A DNA stretch of 64,000 nucleotides from Schauerella aestuarii (GTDB lineage Bacteria > Pseudomonadota > Gammaproteobacteria > Burkholderiales > Burkholderiaceae_B). Positions 18,060 through 27,322 of this stretch are shown here, piece by piece. Both the position numbers and the translations under genes were made by a program. Each line of letters opens with the position of its first letter. Positions within the stretch are counted from its first letter, which is position 1. The stretch lies in assembly GCF_009866805.1 (NCBI RefSeq), contig NZ_SIZW01000043.1:496001-560000 (forward strand), in the 5' to 3' direction. Under the pieces are notes generated by a model. That model searched no databases and was not told the DNA's origin. It worked only from the letters and a program-made list of their open reading frames with translations.

Positions 18060-20126
18060 CTACTCGTTCAACATTTCCCGCACCTTGACCGCTAAGCCAT
18101 CCAACGAAAACGGTTTGGTGATCATCGACATGTTCGTACCGAGGAATCCGGCACGGATGGCTGCGTTTTCGGCATAGCCGGTCACGAACAGCACGGGGAG
18201 GTCGGGGCGGTGCTGACGGGCGATCTCGGCCAATTGGCGGCCGTTCATGCCGGGCAGGCCCACGTCCGAAATCATCATGGCCAGTGGCCGGTTCGACGCC
18301 AGCACGCGAATCGCGGCATTGGACTCTTCAGCTTCCAGGACGCTGTACGACAATTCTTCCAGGCCTTCCCGCATCAACAGTCGGACGGCGGCATCGTCTT
18401 CCACGATCAACACGTGTTCGCCTTTGCCTTGTGGCGGCAGGGCCGCCAACGCCGCCGCTGCAACCGGCGCACGCGATTGCTGCTGCGACGCGCAGGGCAG
18501 ATAGATCGACACGGTAGTGCCGGTACCCGGCACGCTGTGCACGCGCACCTGACCGCCCGATTGGCGCGCAAAGCCGTACACCATCGACAATCCAAGACCC
18601 GTACCTTGGCCTATCGGCTTGGTGGTGAAGAACGGATCGAAAATCTTGGCGAGAATATCTGGCGTCATGCCCACGCCGGTATCGCTTACCGCCACGACAA
18701 CATAATGCCCGGCAGTGACGTCAGGCTGCTTCTCAGCCGTGTGGGCATCGACTTCGACGAGTTTGGTCTCAACGGTGAGCGTGCCACCGTCGGGCATGGC
18801 ATCGCGCGCGTTGACGACCAGATTGATGATCGCATTTTCGAGTTGATTGGCGTCCGCAATCGCGTGCGGCAGATCCGGCGCGCCTTCGACGTGCAGGACG
18901 ATGCTTTCGCTGATCGAGCGATAGAGCAGTTCTTCGAGCGATTGCACGAGCACATTCACATCGAGCGGTTTGGCGTCGAGTGATTGGCGCCGCGAAAACG
19001 CCAGCAAGCGGGCAGTGAGGCCCGCGGCACGTTGTGCGGAGGATAAGGCCGCATCCATGAAGCGATCGAGGCCGTCGGTGCGACCGGCAGCCATGCGTCG
19101 CTTGACGAGTTCGAGCGAGCCGGTGATGCCGGTCAACATATTGTTGAAGTCGTGCGCAATGCCACCGGTCAATTGGCCCACGGCTTCCATTTTCTGGCTT
19201 TGGCGCAGCGCCTCTTCCACGCCCTCGCGGCGACTCATTTCGTCCGTCAGTGCGGCCGTGCGCTGGGCCACGTGCGCCTCGAGCCGCTCTTCGGTCTCTT
19301 TCTGCGCAGTGATGTCCTGCACGAAAATGTGAAAGCCATCGACGACGCCGGAGGCATCGCGACGGGGCAGCAAACGCATATCGGCGTCGCGGCGCCGGCC
19401 GTCGAAATGGGGCCAACTCAGTTCGAGCCGCACATCGTGGCCATCGAGGGCGCGTTGAATCGTGGGCAGGCGCAGGGCAAATCCTTCTTCGCCCACGAGG
19501 TCGCGAATATGCTTGCCGACGATGTCGGCGGGATCCATCTTGACCCAATGCTCGTAGGCACGATTGGCAAAGCGGTAGCGAAGATCAAGGCCGACAAAGG
19601 CAATAAGCACCGGCAGCGCATCGGAGATGCGGCGCAACTCTGCCTCGCTGGCGGCCAGCGCAATCCTGCCGGCTTCCAGTTCCAGCAGGCGGTCGCGCAT
19701 GTCGAACTGCTTTTGCCGCGATCGCATGGCAGAGGTGAGCGCACTGAGCAGTGACGCCAGGCTGAGGGGGCGTTCGACGACCACGGCATTACCGATGAAC
19801 GGCAGCAGGCGGGCCAGCACATTCTCGCGAGCGCGTTCGACGCCGGTGCGGCGCGCGGTGAGCACGATGAAGGGAATGTCCGACCAGGCCGGCTGCTCGG
19901 ACAATCGGTCTCTGAGCGTGTCCAGCCCTACGGAACGAATCGCTTCTTCCGTGATCAGCACCACGCCGGCATGGTCGTCCAGAGCCGCCGCCACGTCGTC
20001 CATCGTCGGGCATGCCAGCGCATCGTACTGATGTTGGTTCAGCAGGCTGATGATGCTGGCCGCGTCGTTGCCATAAGGCGCCGCGACGATGACGCGGTGC
20101 CCCTCGGCTGCGGATCTATGCGTCAT
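18060..20126 (-). CDS. Hybrid sensor histidine kinase paired with the KaiC-like ATPase
   Basis: A 688-residue soluble hybrid kinase. Residues about 10-130 form a receiver-like domain (HRVIVAAPYGNDAASI ... GVVLITEEAI) that lacks a phosphorylatable Asp. Then come a PAS domain (RISDALPVLIAFVGLDLRYR to FHIFVQDITAQKE) and a kinase core with H-box GGIAHDFNNMLTGI and ATPase motifs VSDTGVGM and GQGTGLGLSMVYGFARQ. A C-terminal receiver (VLIVEDDAAVR, phospho-Asp in ISDVGLPGMNG) ends the protein. The start overlaps the KaiC-like gene by 11 bp, so the two are co-translated. A pseudo-receiver kinase next to a KaiC-like gene recalls output kinases of Kai-type systems (inference). Confidence 0.93.
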   Translation of the reverse strand: MTHRSAAEGHRVIVAAPYGNDAASIISLLNQHQYDALACPTMDDVAAALDDHAGVVLITEEAIRSVGLDTLRDRLSEQPAWSDIPFIVLTARRTGVERARENVLARLLPFIGNAVVVERPLSLASLLSALTSAMRSRQKQFDMRDRLLELEAGRIALAASEAELRRISDALPVLIAFVGLDLRYRFANRAYEHWVKMDPADIVGKHIRDLVGEEGFALRLPTIQRALDGHDVRLELSWPHFDGRRRDADMRLLPRRDASGVVDGFHIFVQDITAQKETEERLEAHVAQRTAALTDEMSRREGVEEALRQSQKMEAVGQLTGGIAHDFNNMLTGITGSLELVKRRMAAGRTDGLDRFMDAALSSAQRAAGLTARLLAFSRRQSLDAKPLDVNVLVQSLEELLYRSISESIVLHVEGAPDLPHAIADANQLENAIINLVVNARDAMPDGGTLTVETKLVEVDAHTAEKQPDVTAGHYVVVAVSDTGVGMTPDILAKIFDPFFTTKPIGQGTGLGLSMVYGFARQSGGQVRVHSVPGTGTTVSIYLPCASQQQSRAPVAAAALAALPPQGKGEHVLIVEDDAAVRLLMREGLEELSYSVLEAEESNAAIRVLASNRPLAMMISDVGLPGMNGRQLAEIARQHRPDLPVLFVTGYAENAAIRAGFLGTNMSMITKPFSLDGLAVKVREMLNE

Positions 20127-21615
20127 CTTGCCGATCTTCCAGCAAGGGATGCGGCTTGCCCACGTACTCCGGGGTGCCGGTGAGCACACCGCGGAAATTG
20201 ATCAATGGCTCGCCAACGCGCACCCCTTGCGCATCGACGCGAAACTCGCGGATCGTGTCCTCGTGGCGGCCGGCGCGGTTCTTGATCACCGAGATGGCCT
20301 TGCGGATGCGTCCTTCGGCTTCGAAGAAGCGCAGCAGCACCACCGCGTCGGCGATGTAGGAGATGTTGAGATTCGTGGCCATCGAACCGAGCAGGCCTTG
20401 CTGGGGATTGATGAGCAAGGTGAGCACGCCCTGGTGGCTCAGGTAGGACAGCAACTCGTGCATCTGCAGGATGAGTTGTTGTTCCTGCGGCATGGCGGCC
20501 ATATAGCCGTTCAGGCTGTCGATCACGATCATCCGTGCATTGCGCTCGGCCACCTGCTGCCGCACACGGTGGGCGAACTCGCCCGGCGACATCTCGGCAG
20601 GATTGATCTGTTCGATCAGCAGGCAGCCGCTATCCACATACTTCTGCAGGTCGAGTCCGAAGGCCTGGGCACGCGTCATCAGCGTGCCGATGCGCTCGTC
20701 GAACTCATAGAGCGTAGACGCTTCGCCACGCTCGCACGCGGCGAACAGATACTGCAAGGCGATGGTCGTTTTGCCGGTGCCGGCCGGTCCGGTCAGCAAT
20801 GTACACGTGCCCCGCAGCGGGCCGCCACTGAGCAACGCGTCGAGCTCCGGGACGCCGCTCGTCACATGTTCGGACGTGAAGTCAACTTGGTGATCGGCGG
20901 CGATCAGGCGCGGATAAATATCCAGACCGCCGCGTCGAATCGCAAAATCGTGGAAGCCGGCGAAGAAATCGACGCTGCGCATTTTCTGCACTTGCAGGCG
21001 GCGGCGGGCAGCGCCGAAATCCAGCGTCAAGCGTTCCAGCGTGATCACGCCATGGCATAGGCTGTGCAGATGCGTATCCTGCCCATGTTCGGTTGCAGAC
21101 AGGTCGTCGACGAGAATGACGGTGAGATTAAGTTTGGCGAAATATTGCTTCAACGCCAAAACCTGGCGACGGTATCGCAGCGGATCCTGCGCCAGCAGGC
21201 GCATCTCGGAAAGGCTGTCGAGCACGACGCGGCTGGGCTTGACCCGTTCAACTTCAGCTTTGATCAGCTTCACCGTTTCGCCGAGTTCGAGCTCCCAGGG
21301 ATGCAGAATGGATTGATCGCGCTCACCGCCCAGCAGGTCTTCGACCGCGCTGAGTTCCAGCACATCGAAATCGTCGAGATCCCAGCCATGGGAGCGGGCG
21401 ACGACCGCGAGCTCATCCTTGGTTTCGGACAGCGTGACGTAAAGCGCGGTCTCTCCCACGCGCACGCTTTCTCGAAGAAACTGTAGCGAAAGGGTGGTTT
21501 TGCCCGAGCCGGGTGCACCTTCGAGCAAATAAAGCCTGTCCTTGGGCAGACCGCCCTTGAGGATGATGTCCAGGCCTGCGTTGCCCGTGGAGATGGTCTG
21601 TACGGCGTCGTTCAT
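20116..21615 (-). CDS. KaiC-like tandem RecA-type ATPase
   Basis: A 499-residue protein with two RecA/KaiC domains. Walker A motifs are GAPGSGKT (residues 33-40) and GPAGTGKT (276-283); Walker B regions include RVVLDSLSE and RMIVIDSLNG. The C-terminal domain keeps the KaiC arrangement NISYIADAVVLLRF, then AISVIKNR and TIREFRV, but the double phosphosite Ser-Thr of cyanobacterial KaiC is Ser419-Tyr420 here. The start is the ATG of MNDAVQTIS. No kaiA or kaiB is present nearby. It is probably a hexameric ATPase signalling through the overlapping hybrid kinase. A circadian role is not implied. Confidence 0.92.
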   Translation of the reverse strand: MNDAVQTISTGNAGLDIILKGGLPKDRLYLLEGAPGSGKTTLSLQFLRESVRVGETALYVTLSETKDELAVVARSHGWDLDDFDVLELSAVEDLLGGERDQSILHPWELELGETVKLIKAEVERVKPSRVVLDSLSEMRLLAQDPLRYRRQVLALKQYFAKLNLTVILVDDLSATEHGQDTHLHSLCHGVITLERLTLDFGAARRRLQVQKMRSVDFFAGFHDFAIRRGGLDIYPRLIAADHQVDFTSEHVTSGVPELDALLSGGPLRGTCTLLTGPAGTGKTTIALQYLFAACERGEASTLYEFDERIGTLMTRAQAFGLDLQKYVDSGCLLIEQINPAEMSPGEFAHRVRQQVAERNARMIVIDSLNGYMAAMPQEQQLILQMHELLSYLSHQGVLTLLINPQQGLLGSMATNLNISYIADAVVLLRFFEAEGRIRKAISVIKNRAGRHEDTIREFRVDAQGVRVGEPLINFRGVLTGTPEYVGKPHPLLEDRQDDA

Positions 21616-21672
21616 CCGAACCCTTGATTGATGTGGGGCCCGAGCGCAACGCGTCACGGACTACCCCTTATG

Positions 21673-22908
21673 TTAGACGGGAGGCAGCAAACTGGCGACA
21701 AGCGCGGGGCTGGCGCGATAAAGGGCGACGTGGCCACGCAACAAGATTTGGGCGCTGCGCCGGTAGGCCGCGCTGCGCACCTCGAGCCGGTCGCCCTCCT
21801 GCCTCGCCACCACGGTCGCACTCAGTATGCCCGCCGGATTTTCGATGCCGATCTCGATATCGCCAAATTCGTCGCGGATGGCGGGCACGCCCTGCGCGAT
21901 CCGGTGCGCCACGCTGCCGGGCACCAAGGTGGCAGCGGCCAGGCAGCAGCCGCCCGACACGGCCATCGAGGCATGGCCTGTTTGTGGCGTGAAGTAACGT
22001 GCGGCGATATGACCGCCATGGCGGGGCACGCCAACGATGCACACTTTCGGGATGGTCTCGCTGCGTGCGATGTCGTCGATCGTCATCAATTGACCGTCGC
22101 GTCGTTTCAACGCCATGCGCAAGGCGGCCTGCGTCCACACTCGGCGCAGGGCCGCCATGAAATCCAGGTCGGCCACCAGTTCGTCGATCGGCTCGTGTGC
22201 CGTTTTGCCGAAAGCGGCTGCGTCGGCAATCACCATGGGGACGGCGACGTCCACGCACGACACGGCATGCCCCTCGATGAGGTCTTGCGGTGCGCCGGTC
22301 GGCAGCAGCTTGCCGGTTTTCGATCCCACGGGATGATGCAGAAAGAGATCCACGCTGGGAAAAGCGCCGTCGACGCCAGGGATCTCGGCTGCAACAAAGC
22401 GGCCGTCGGCCATCAAGGTCATCCGCGAGGTGGTGATCACACCGGTATTGGTATTGCGGATGTCGGTATCGCAAGTGGCGGATGGCACGGGGGCCACGAT
22501 GCCCGCATCGATTGCCCAAAGTTGCAGGGCGGACGACATATTGCCGCAGTTCACGCTCCAGTCGATGCCGCCGTGGTTGCCGGCAAGTTGGGCCAATGTG
22601 CTCACGATGCGCGCGCCGGTTTCGCTTACCTCCCAATTGGCGAAGAACACCTTGTTGCTCGTTGCCGTGCCTCGGCCCAGGCCCGTGATCTGGCGATTGC
22701 CGGGATGGGTGCCGGTGAGCGGAACGCCCATCAGATGTCGCAATAGTTCTTCACGCAGTGCTGGATCGGTGGGCGCGCAGCGCTCGTTGATCACGAGCCC
22801 CGTCGATGTGCCGCCGCGCATGTGGTGAACCGGAAACTCGATCACGCCGGCATGGCGTCTGGGGTTGAAATCGGGCCAGGCGGGGAGGAAGGAGGATGCT
22901 GGAGACAT
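21673..22908 (-). CDS. PrpF-family isomerase/tautomerase
   Basis: A 411-residue protein of the PrpF family (diaminopimelate-epimerase-like fold). Characteristic stretches are FPVHHMRGGTSTGLVINE at the N-terminus, HPGNRQITGLGRGTATSNKV, the active-site Cys in VNCGNMSSAL, and MAVSGGCCLAAATLVPGS. Members isomerise unsaturated tricarboxylates (aconitate isomerisation in propionate catabolism, 4-oxalomesaconate tautomerisation in gallate catabolism). No prpC/acnD or gallate genes are adjacent, so the substrate is open. It is upstream of the KaiC-like gene with a 57-bp gap. Confidence 0.9.
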   Translation of the reverse strand: MSPASSFLPAWPDFNPRRHAGVIEFPVHHMRGGTSTGLVINERCAPTDPALREELLRHLMGVPLTGTHPGNRQITGLGRGTATSNKVFFANWEVSETGARIVSTLAQLAGNHGGIDWSVNCGNMSSALQLWAIDAGIVAPVPSATCDTDIRNTNTGVITTSRMTLMADGRFVAAEIPGVDGAFPSVDLFLHHPVGSKTGKLLPTGAPQDLIEGHAVSCVDVAVPMVIADAAAFGKTAHEPIDELVADLDFMAALRRVWTQAALRMALKRRDGQLMTIDDIARSETIPKVCIVGVPRHGGHIAARYFTPQTGHASMAVSGGCCLAAATLVPGSVAHRIAQGVPAIRDEFGDIEIGIENPAGILSATVVARQEGDRLEVRSAAYRRSAQILLRGHVALYRASPALVASLLPPV

Positions 22909-22976
22909 GCAAACCCGTGATCATTGAAAGCGCCGCGGGGGCGTGAGAGAAGGGGGGGGCTTGCCGGCGAGGGGTG

Positions 22977-23165
22977 TCAGGTGGGCTTGCCGGCAGGCGT
23001 GCGCGCGGGATCGTTTGCTCTGCGCCGATCGGCTTCCGATGACAACGCGGGCGGGTCGCTGGCGGGAAAACTTTCGTCGCCAGCCTCGTCGATCAAATCT
23101 TCCGTATGTTGCGCAGCGGTGGGCGTGACCGCTTGCGGCGGCGTGGATGCGGGCGCTTGGCTCAT
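22977..23165 (-). CDS. Small conserved protein with DESFPASDPPA motif
   Basis: A 62-residue hydrophilic protein with AGGAG eight bases before its ATG. It is Pro/Ala-rich at the start and ends in a basic tail. The centre holds DEAGDESFPASDPPALS, a motif I recognise from small uncharacterised proteins of many beta-proteobacteria. No membrane segment or enzyme motif is seen and the fold is probably disordered. It lies upstream of the PrpF gene in the same direction (68-bp gap). Function unknown. Confidence 0.75.
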   Translation of the reverse strand: MSQAPASTPPQAVTPTAAQHTEDLIDEAGDESFPASDPPALSSEADRRRANDPARTPAGKPT

Positions 23166-23305
23166 CGAGGGTGCTCCTGGCTAAGTTGACGCAGGCAATA
23201 TGCTCCGCCCTGAAAAGCAGGCACCGCCCATAGCGGGCGGCTCACAGGGCTGTACGCGCAAGCCGCGCGGCGTCCGTCGTCAACCTTCTGATGATACGCC
23301 TGTCG

Positions 23306-23332
23306 TTGCGACCATTCGGTAGCATGTATACT
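23306..23332 (+). promoter_or_regulatory. Candidate promoter of the transporter leader RNA
   Basis: TATACT (23327-23332) is a near-consensus -10. TTGCGA (23306-23311) is a possible -35 with a short 15-bp spacer. Transcription would start near 23339, producing a roughly 185-nt leader before the transporter gene. Confidence 0.45.
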
Positions 23333-23341
23333 GTCCACACG

Positions 23342-23410
23342 ATGAACGTTTGCCGTGACGCCCTTTCGATTATGACCAGCCTACTAGCCATTCAGGGCTT
23401 GTTGGGCTGA
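23342..23410 (+). CDS. Possible 22-residue leader peptide with paired Leu codons
   Basis: ATG 23342 opens a 22-codon frame that ends at TGA 23408-23410 and reads MNVCRDALSIMTSLLAIQGL plus two residues. Four of its leucines occur as CTA-CTA and TTG-TTG pairs, and the TTG pair abuts the stop. It begins almost at the predicted transcription start, so it would be near-leaderless; an internal ATG (23372) is an alternative. A terminator follows 50 nt later. The arrangement resembles amino-acid attenuation, but translation is unproven. Confidence 0.35.
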   Translation: MNVCRDALSIMTSLLAIQGLLG

Positions 23411-23460
23411 TCGTCGTAGCTGCTGTCCATTACCGCACGACGCTCATTCACTTTCAGACA

Positions 23461-23491
23461 AGCCCGCATGCACACCGCTGCGGGCTTTTTT
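23461..23491 (+). terminator. Rho-independent terminator in the transporter leader
   Basis: AGCCCGCA (23461-23468) pairs perfectly with TGCGGGCT (23479-23486) around a 10-nt loop, and six T residues follow (23486-23491). It lies 33 bp before the transporter start, so it either ends the small upstream transcript or acts as an attenuator. GGGCT at 23404-23408, at the end of the possible leader peptide, could pair with AGCCC and prevent it forming. Confidence 0.8.
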
Positions 23492-23523
23492 GTGTTCTCT
23501 TTTGTGTATCTACTCTCTTTGCC

Positions 23524-24855
23524 ATGACACCCGCTGATTCTGCCGCAGTACACGCCGCCGCCCGTCCGTTGGAGCGCAACGACTACAAAACCCTGGGCCT
23601 GGCTGCCTTGGGCGGCACGCTGGAGTTCTACGACTTCGTGATCTTTGTATTCTTTGCCGTCACGCTGGGGCATTTGTTCTTCCCGCCGTCCATGCCGGGC
23701 TGGCTGGTGCAACTGCAGACGCTGGGCATTTTCGCGGCCGGTTATCTGGCGCGGCCGGTGGGCGGCATCATCATTGCCCACTTTGGCGACAAGCTCGGAC
23801 GCAAGAAGATGTTCACGCTGTCGATCCTGTTGATGTCGGTGCCGACCTTCGTGATCGGCGTCATGCCGACGTATGCCAGCATCGGCATCGCGGCGCCCCT
23901 GTTGCTGCTCGCGATGCGCGTGCTGCAAGGGGCGGCGATCGGCGGTGAAATGCCTGGCGCCTGGGTGTTCGTGGCCGAACACGTGCCGGCCAATCGCTAT
24001 GGCTTCGGCATTGGCACGTTGACCGCAGGCATCACGGGCGGCATTTTGCTGGGCTCGTTGATCGCCATCTTCATCAATCGCACGTTCGCTGCCGAAGAGA
24101 TCCTGGACTACGCCTGGCGTATCCCGTTCATCATCGGCGGCGTGTTCGGTTTCGTGTCGGTGTACTTGCGTCGTTTCCTTGGTGAGACACCGGTGTTCAA
24201 GGAGCTGGCGGCCAAGCGTGCGCTGGCTCGTGAGCTGCCCGTCAAGACGGTGCTGCGCGAGCACCGCCAGGCTTGCCTGGTGACGGCCGGGATGACGTGG
24301 TCGCTGTCGACCGCCGTCGTCGTGCTGATTTTGATGACGCCCACGTTGCTGCAGACGCAGTATGGGATCTCGATTCCGTCTTCACTGGTCGCCAACTGCG
24401 TGGCCACGCTGATGCTCACGTTGGGTTGCGTGCTTTTCGGCTGGCTGACGGACAAGATCGGCACCCGCGCGACGTTGGTGCTGGGCTGGGGCGGGTTGGC
24501 CATCGCCAGCTATTGGTTCTTCGCCAGCCTGCCGGGCATTACGCATGAGAGCCTGGTGTTTCATTACGGTCTGGTGGGGCTGTTCTGCGGCGTGATCGCC
24601 ACGATGCCGATCGTGGGAACGCGGGCGTTTCCGCCGGCGATCCGTTTTTCCGGGCTGTCGTTTGCCTATAACGTGGCTTACGCCGTCTTCGGCGGCTTCA
24701 CGCCAGTGCTGACGCAATTGTGGTTGCAGCAGGATCGCATGGCCGCTGCCTACTACGTGGGCGGGGTGTCGATTCTGGCGATCCTGATCGGGTTAGTTCC
24801 GCTGGCGGCGTTCGGCTGGAAGCCGGTTCGCGACGTCGGGGGCCGCACGGCATAA
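23524..24855 (+). CDS. MFS transporter, metabolite:H+ symporter (MHS) type
   Basis: A 443-residue permease with 12 predicted membrane helices. MHS-family marks are the N-terminal LGGTLEFYDFVIFVFFA, the loop HFGDKLGRKKMF between helices 2 and 3, QGAAIGGEMPGAWVFVAEHV, the cytoplasmic LRRFLGETPVFKEL, and GWLTDKIGTRATL in the second half. These carriers (ShiA, KgtP, ProP, citrate types) import organic acids or zwitterions with protons. The substrate cannot be read from sequence. A terminator and possible leader peptide precede it, suggesting conditional read-through. I see no clear ribosome-binding site before this ATG. Confidence 0.93.
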   Translation: MTPADSAAVHAAARPLERNDYKTLGLAALGGTLEFYDFVIFVFFAVTLGHLFFPPSMPGWLVQLQTLGIFAAGYLARPVGGIIIAHFGDKLGRKKMFTLSILLMSVPTFVIGVMPTYASIGIAAPLLLLAMRVLQGAAIGGEMPGAWVFVAEHVPANRYGFGIGTLTAGITGGILLGSLIAIFINRTFAAEEILDYAWRIPFIIGGVFGFVSVYLRRFLGETPVFKELAAKRALARELPVKTVLREHRQACLVTAGMTWSLSTAVVVLILMTPTLLQTQYGISIPSSLVANCVATLMLTLGCVLFGWLTDKIGTRATLVLGWGGLAIASYWFFASLPGITHESLVFHYGLVGLFCGVIATMPIVGTRAFPPAIRFSGLSFAYNVAYAVFGGFTPVLTQLWLQQDRMAAAYYVGGVSILAILIGLVPLAAFGWKPVRDVGGRTA

Positions 24856-24937
24856 GGAAACACCTAGTGCGGACGATCGTCGTAGACTGCTGGCGTAATC
24901 GGTATTGATTCCGGTTTTTTCCCGCAGGAGACAACGA

Positions 24938-25438
24938 TTGACCATTCATATACGCCCCGCGCTGGAAAGCGACGTGGCCGTCATTCTCCAGTTCATCACT
25001 GAGCTGGCGGTGTACGAAAAAGCCGAACACGAGGTGCTGGCCACCGAAGCAAGCTTGACCGCCACGCTGTTCGGGCCGAACGCGGTGCCGAGTGCGCTGA
25101 TCTGCGAGCTGGACGGGCAGCCGGTGGGATTCGCGATCTACTTTTTCAGCTACTCGACGTGGTTGGCCAAGAATGGCCTGTACCTCGAAGACTTATACGT
25201 GTCGCCGAGCGGTCGCGGGCGGGGCGCTGGCCGGGCATTGCTGCAACATCTGGCACGTGTGGCGGTGGATCGCGATTGCGGGCGCTTCGAGTGGAGCGTG
25301 CTCGATTGGAATACGCCGGCGATCGACTTTTATCGCGCGGCTGGCGCCAAGCCGCAAGACGAGTGGATACGTTACCGTATGGCTGGGGACGATCTGAAAG
25401 CCTTTGCAGCGTCCCCGGATATCACACAGGAAGTTTGA
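24938..25438 (+). CDS. GNAT-family N-acetyltransferase
   Basis: A 166-residue acetyltransferase. The preferred start is TTG 24938, which has AGGAG seven bases upstream and yields LTIHIRPALESDVAVI; the open frame before it lacks a ribosome-binding site. Family motifs are LYLEDLYVSPSGRGRGAGRA (acetyl-CoA pyrophosphate loop) and NTPAIDFYRAAGAKPQDEW. The overall pattern (VYEKAEHEV near residue 30, FFSYSTWLAKNGLYLEDL) is that of the spermidine/spermine- or thialysine-acetyltransferase-like branch. It lies 82 bp after the transporter and 3 bp before a small gene, so these form an operon. Confidence 0.9.
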   Translation: MTIHIRPALESDVAVILQFITELAVYEKAEHEVLATEASLTATLFGPNAVPSALICELDGQPVGFAIYFFSYSTWLAKNGLYLEDLYVSPSGRGRGAGRALLQHLARVAVDRDCGRFEWSVLDWNTPAIDFYRAAGAKPQDEWIRYRMAGDDLKAFAASPDITQEV

Positions 25439-25441
25439 ATC

Positions 25442-25738
25442 ATGCTTTATGGACTTGAAAGCGGCGAGCTCGAAAAATGGTTGCGCGTGGTGGCTGAAAA
25501 CGAAGCTGCCGGTCGCACACGCACGCCGGTGCCCCAGAAATTCGTCGACATGCTGGTGAGCCTGCGCGTCGTGCGCCCGGATTCGCTCGGGTTGTTGCGC
25601 GTGACGGATAAGGGCCGGCTTTCCCTGCGGATGGCTGCGCCTGATGCCCTGCACAAGCAGGAAGATCCGGATGCCGCCAAACGCAAGGATGATGGTGTTG
25701 AGGATGTAGACGGCCCCCAGGGTAGCGACGACCGTTGA
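25442..25738 (+). CDS. Small hypothetical protein coupled to the acetyltransferase
   Basis: A 98-residue protein starting 3 bp after the acetyltransferase stop, with AGGAAG before its ATG. Residues 1-60 (GELEKWLRVVAENEAAG, VDMLVSLRVVRPDSLGLL, RVTDKGRLSL) look like a small helical or winged-helix unit. The last 30 residues are acidic and Gly/Asp-rich, probably disordered. No enzyme motif. The tight coupling suggests a role with the GNAT enzyme, otherwise unknown. Confidence 0.75.
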   Translation: MLYGLESGELEKWLRVVAENEAAGRTRTPVPQKFVDMLVSLRVVRPDSLGLLRVTDKGRLSLRMAAPDALHKQEDPDAAKRKDDGVEDVDGPQGSDDR

Positions 25739-25763
25739 GGACGCCATACGGATTAACGACGGG

Positions 25764-27080
25764 CTAACGCGCGCTGACGCGCCAGATGGTGTTGCCGACA
25801 TCGTCGGCAACCAACAACGCGCCGGTTTGATCGACGGCGACGCCCACCGGCCGGCCACGCGCCTGGCCGGCATCATCGACGAAGCCCGTCAGCACGTCGA
25901 GCGGCGCGCCCGCAGGGCGGCCGTCGCTGAAGGGCACATAAATCACCTTGTAGCCACTGCGCGGCTGCCGATTCCACGAGCCGTGCTGGCCGACGAACGC
26001 ACCGCCTTGAAAGCGTGCGGGCAACTGCTTTGCCGTGTAAAAAACCAACCCCAGCGATGCCGTGTGCGTGCCCAGCGCGTAGTCCGGTGCAATCGCTTGT
26101 GCGACCAGATCGGGGCGCGGCGGCTGTACCCGCGTGTCCACATGCTGACCGTAATAGCTATAAGGCCAGCCGTAGAATGCGCCGTCTTTGACGGACGTCA
26201 TGTAGTCCGGCACCAGATCGCTGCCCAGCTCGTCGCGTTCGTTCACCGTGGTCCACAGTGCTCGGCTGACGGGTTCGAACGCCAGACCATTGGGGTTTCG
26301 CAGGCCTGTAGCGAAAGGGCGGGCGGCTCCTGAGGCGATGTTCACCTGCCAGATTGCGGCCCGTCCGCTTTCCTGCTCGATGCCGTTTTCGGCGACGTTG
26401 CTATTGGATCCCACCGTTACGTAGAGATGAGCCCCGTCCGGGCTGGCGATGACGTTCTTGGTCCAGTGATGGTTGATGGGGCCCGCGGGTAGATCCATCA
26501 CCTTGACGCCAGGCGCCGTGATTTGCGTATCGCCACTGCGATAGGGAAAGCGCAGCAAGGCATCGGTGTTGGCCACATAGAGGTCGTTGCCGACGAGCGC
26601 CATGCCGAACGGCGAATTGAGATCCTGCAGCAGCACGGTGCGCATATCGGCTACGCCATCGTGGTTCGTGTCGCGCAGCAGCACAATGCGGTTGGCGGTG
26701 GGGGTGCCGGCGCCGGCGCGCTTCATCACCGTGCGCATGGCCCATCCCTTGATGCCACGACCATCGTCGGGCTTGGGCGGCGCATTGGTCTCGGCGACGA
26801 GCACATCCCCGTTGGGCAGCACATACAGCCAGCGCGGGTGATCGAGATCGCGGGCAAATGCGCCGACCTGCAGATCCTCGGCCGGCGTGGGAAGCGTGCC
26901 TTCCGGCCAGCCGACGGCGGGTGCGATATTCACCGTGGGTATCAGGGTGGTGGTGGGCGCCGGAAGGGTAGGCGTGGGTCCAAACCCGGCCTGCTCGGGA
27001 TATTTGGCCATTTCGCCGCACGCGGATAGCGCGAGGGCCAACACACTGGAAAGCAGAGAAACGATGGCAAGACGACGCAT
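25764..27080 (-). CDS. Sorbosone-dehydrogenase-like (PQQ-type beta-propeller) lipoprotein
   Basis: A 438-residue protein. The start at [20 protein letters not shown] gives a lipoprotein signal with lipobox LSAC, so it should be lipid-anchored in the periplasm. The rest is a six-bladed propeller typical of glucose/sorbosone dehydrogenases. Examples are [71 protein letters not shown] and [14 protein letters not shown]. Members oxidise aldoses or related sugars with PQQ and Ca2+; the exact substrate is unknown and some relatives lack shown activity. Nineteen upstream in-frame codons are ignored because the signal peptide fits only this start. It converges with the small gene at 25738. Confidence 0.9.
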   Translation of the reverse strand: MRRLAIVSLLSSVLALALSACGEMAKYPEQAGFGPTPTLPAPTTTLIPTVNIAPAVGWPEGTLPTPAEDLQVGAFARDLDHPRWLYVLPNGDVLVAETNAPPKPDDGRGIKGWAMRTVMKRAGAGTPTANRIVLLRDTNHDGVADMRTVLLQDLNSPFGMALVGNDLYVANTDALLRFPYRSGDTQITAPGVKVMDLPAGPINHHWTKNVIASPDGAHLYVTVGSNSNVAENGIEQESGRAAIWQVNIASGAARPFATGLRNPNGLAFEPVSRALWTTVNERDELGSDLVPDYMTSVKDGAFYGWPYSYYGQHVDTRVQPPRPDLVAQAIAPDYALGTHTASLGLVFYTAKQLPARFQGGAFVGQHGSWNRQPRSGYKVIYVPFSDGRPAGAPLDVLTGFVDDAGQARGRPVGVAVDQTGALLVADDVGNTIWRVSAR

Positions 27081-27222
27081 GGCGCTACCTTGAAGGCTGC
27101 TTGATTGCGCTTGCCGCATCGGCGATGTGGCGCGCATGGGGAAGTATTCGCGTGGCCGGCAGGAAGCGGAAGCCTTGTTTGCGCGATGCCCGATGCAACG
27201 TGTGGCGGCGGGCCTCGCCCCG

Positions 27223-27228
27223 TATAAT
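27223..27228 (+). promoter_or_regulatory. Consensus -10 upstream of the GntR gene
   Basis: A perfect TATAAT lies about 95 bp before the GntR start; the -35 is not obvious. It is the only strong hexamer in this 240-bp divergent region. Confidence 0.35.
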
Positions 27229-27322
27229 TCGGGTTGTCGCCGGGCAAGGCCTGCGGGCCTGTTGACCGCTCGAACTCACTCTGGCGACGTCGATCTTCAG
27301 CCGTCCATTCGATAAAGGTGTT

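Noticed and set aside
20116-21615. Calling a circadian clock locus
   Set aside because: No kaiA or kaiB, and the phosphosite pair differs from cyanobacterial KaiC.
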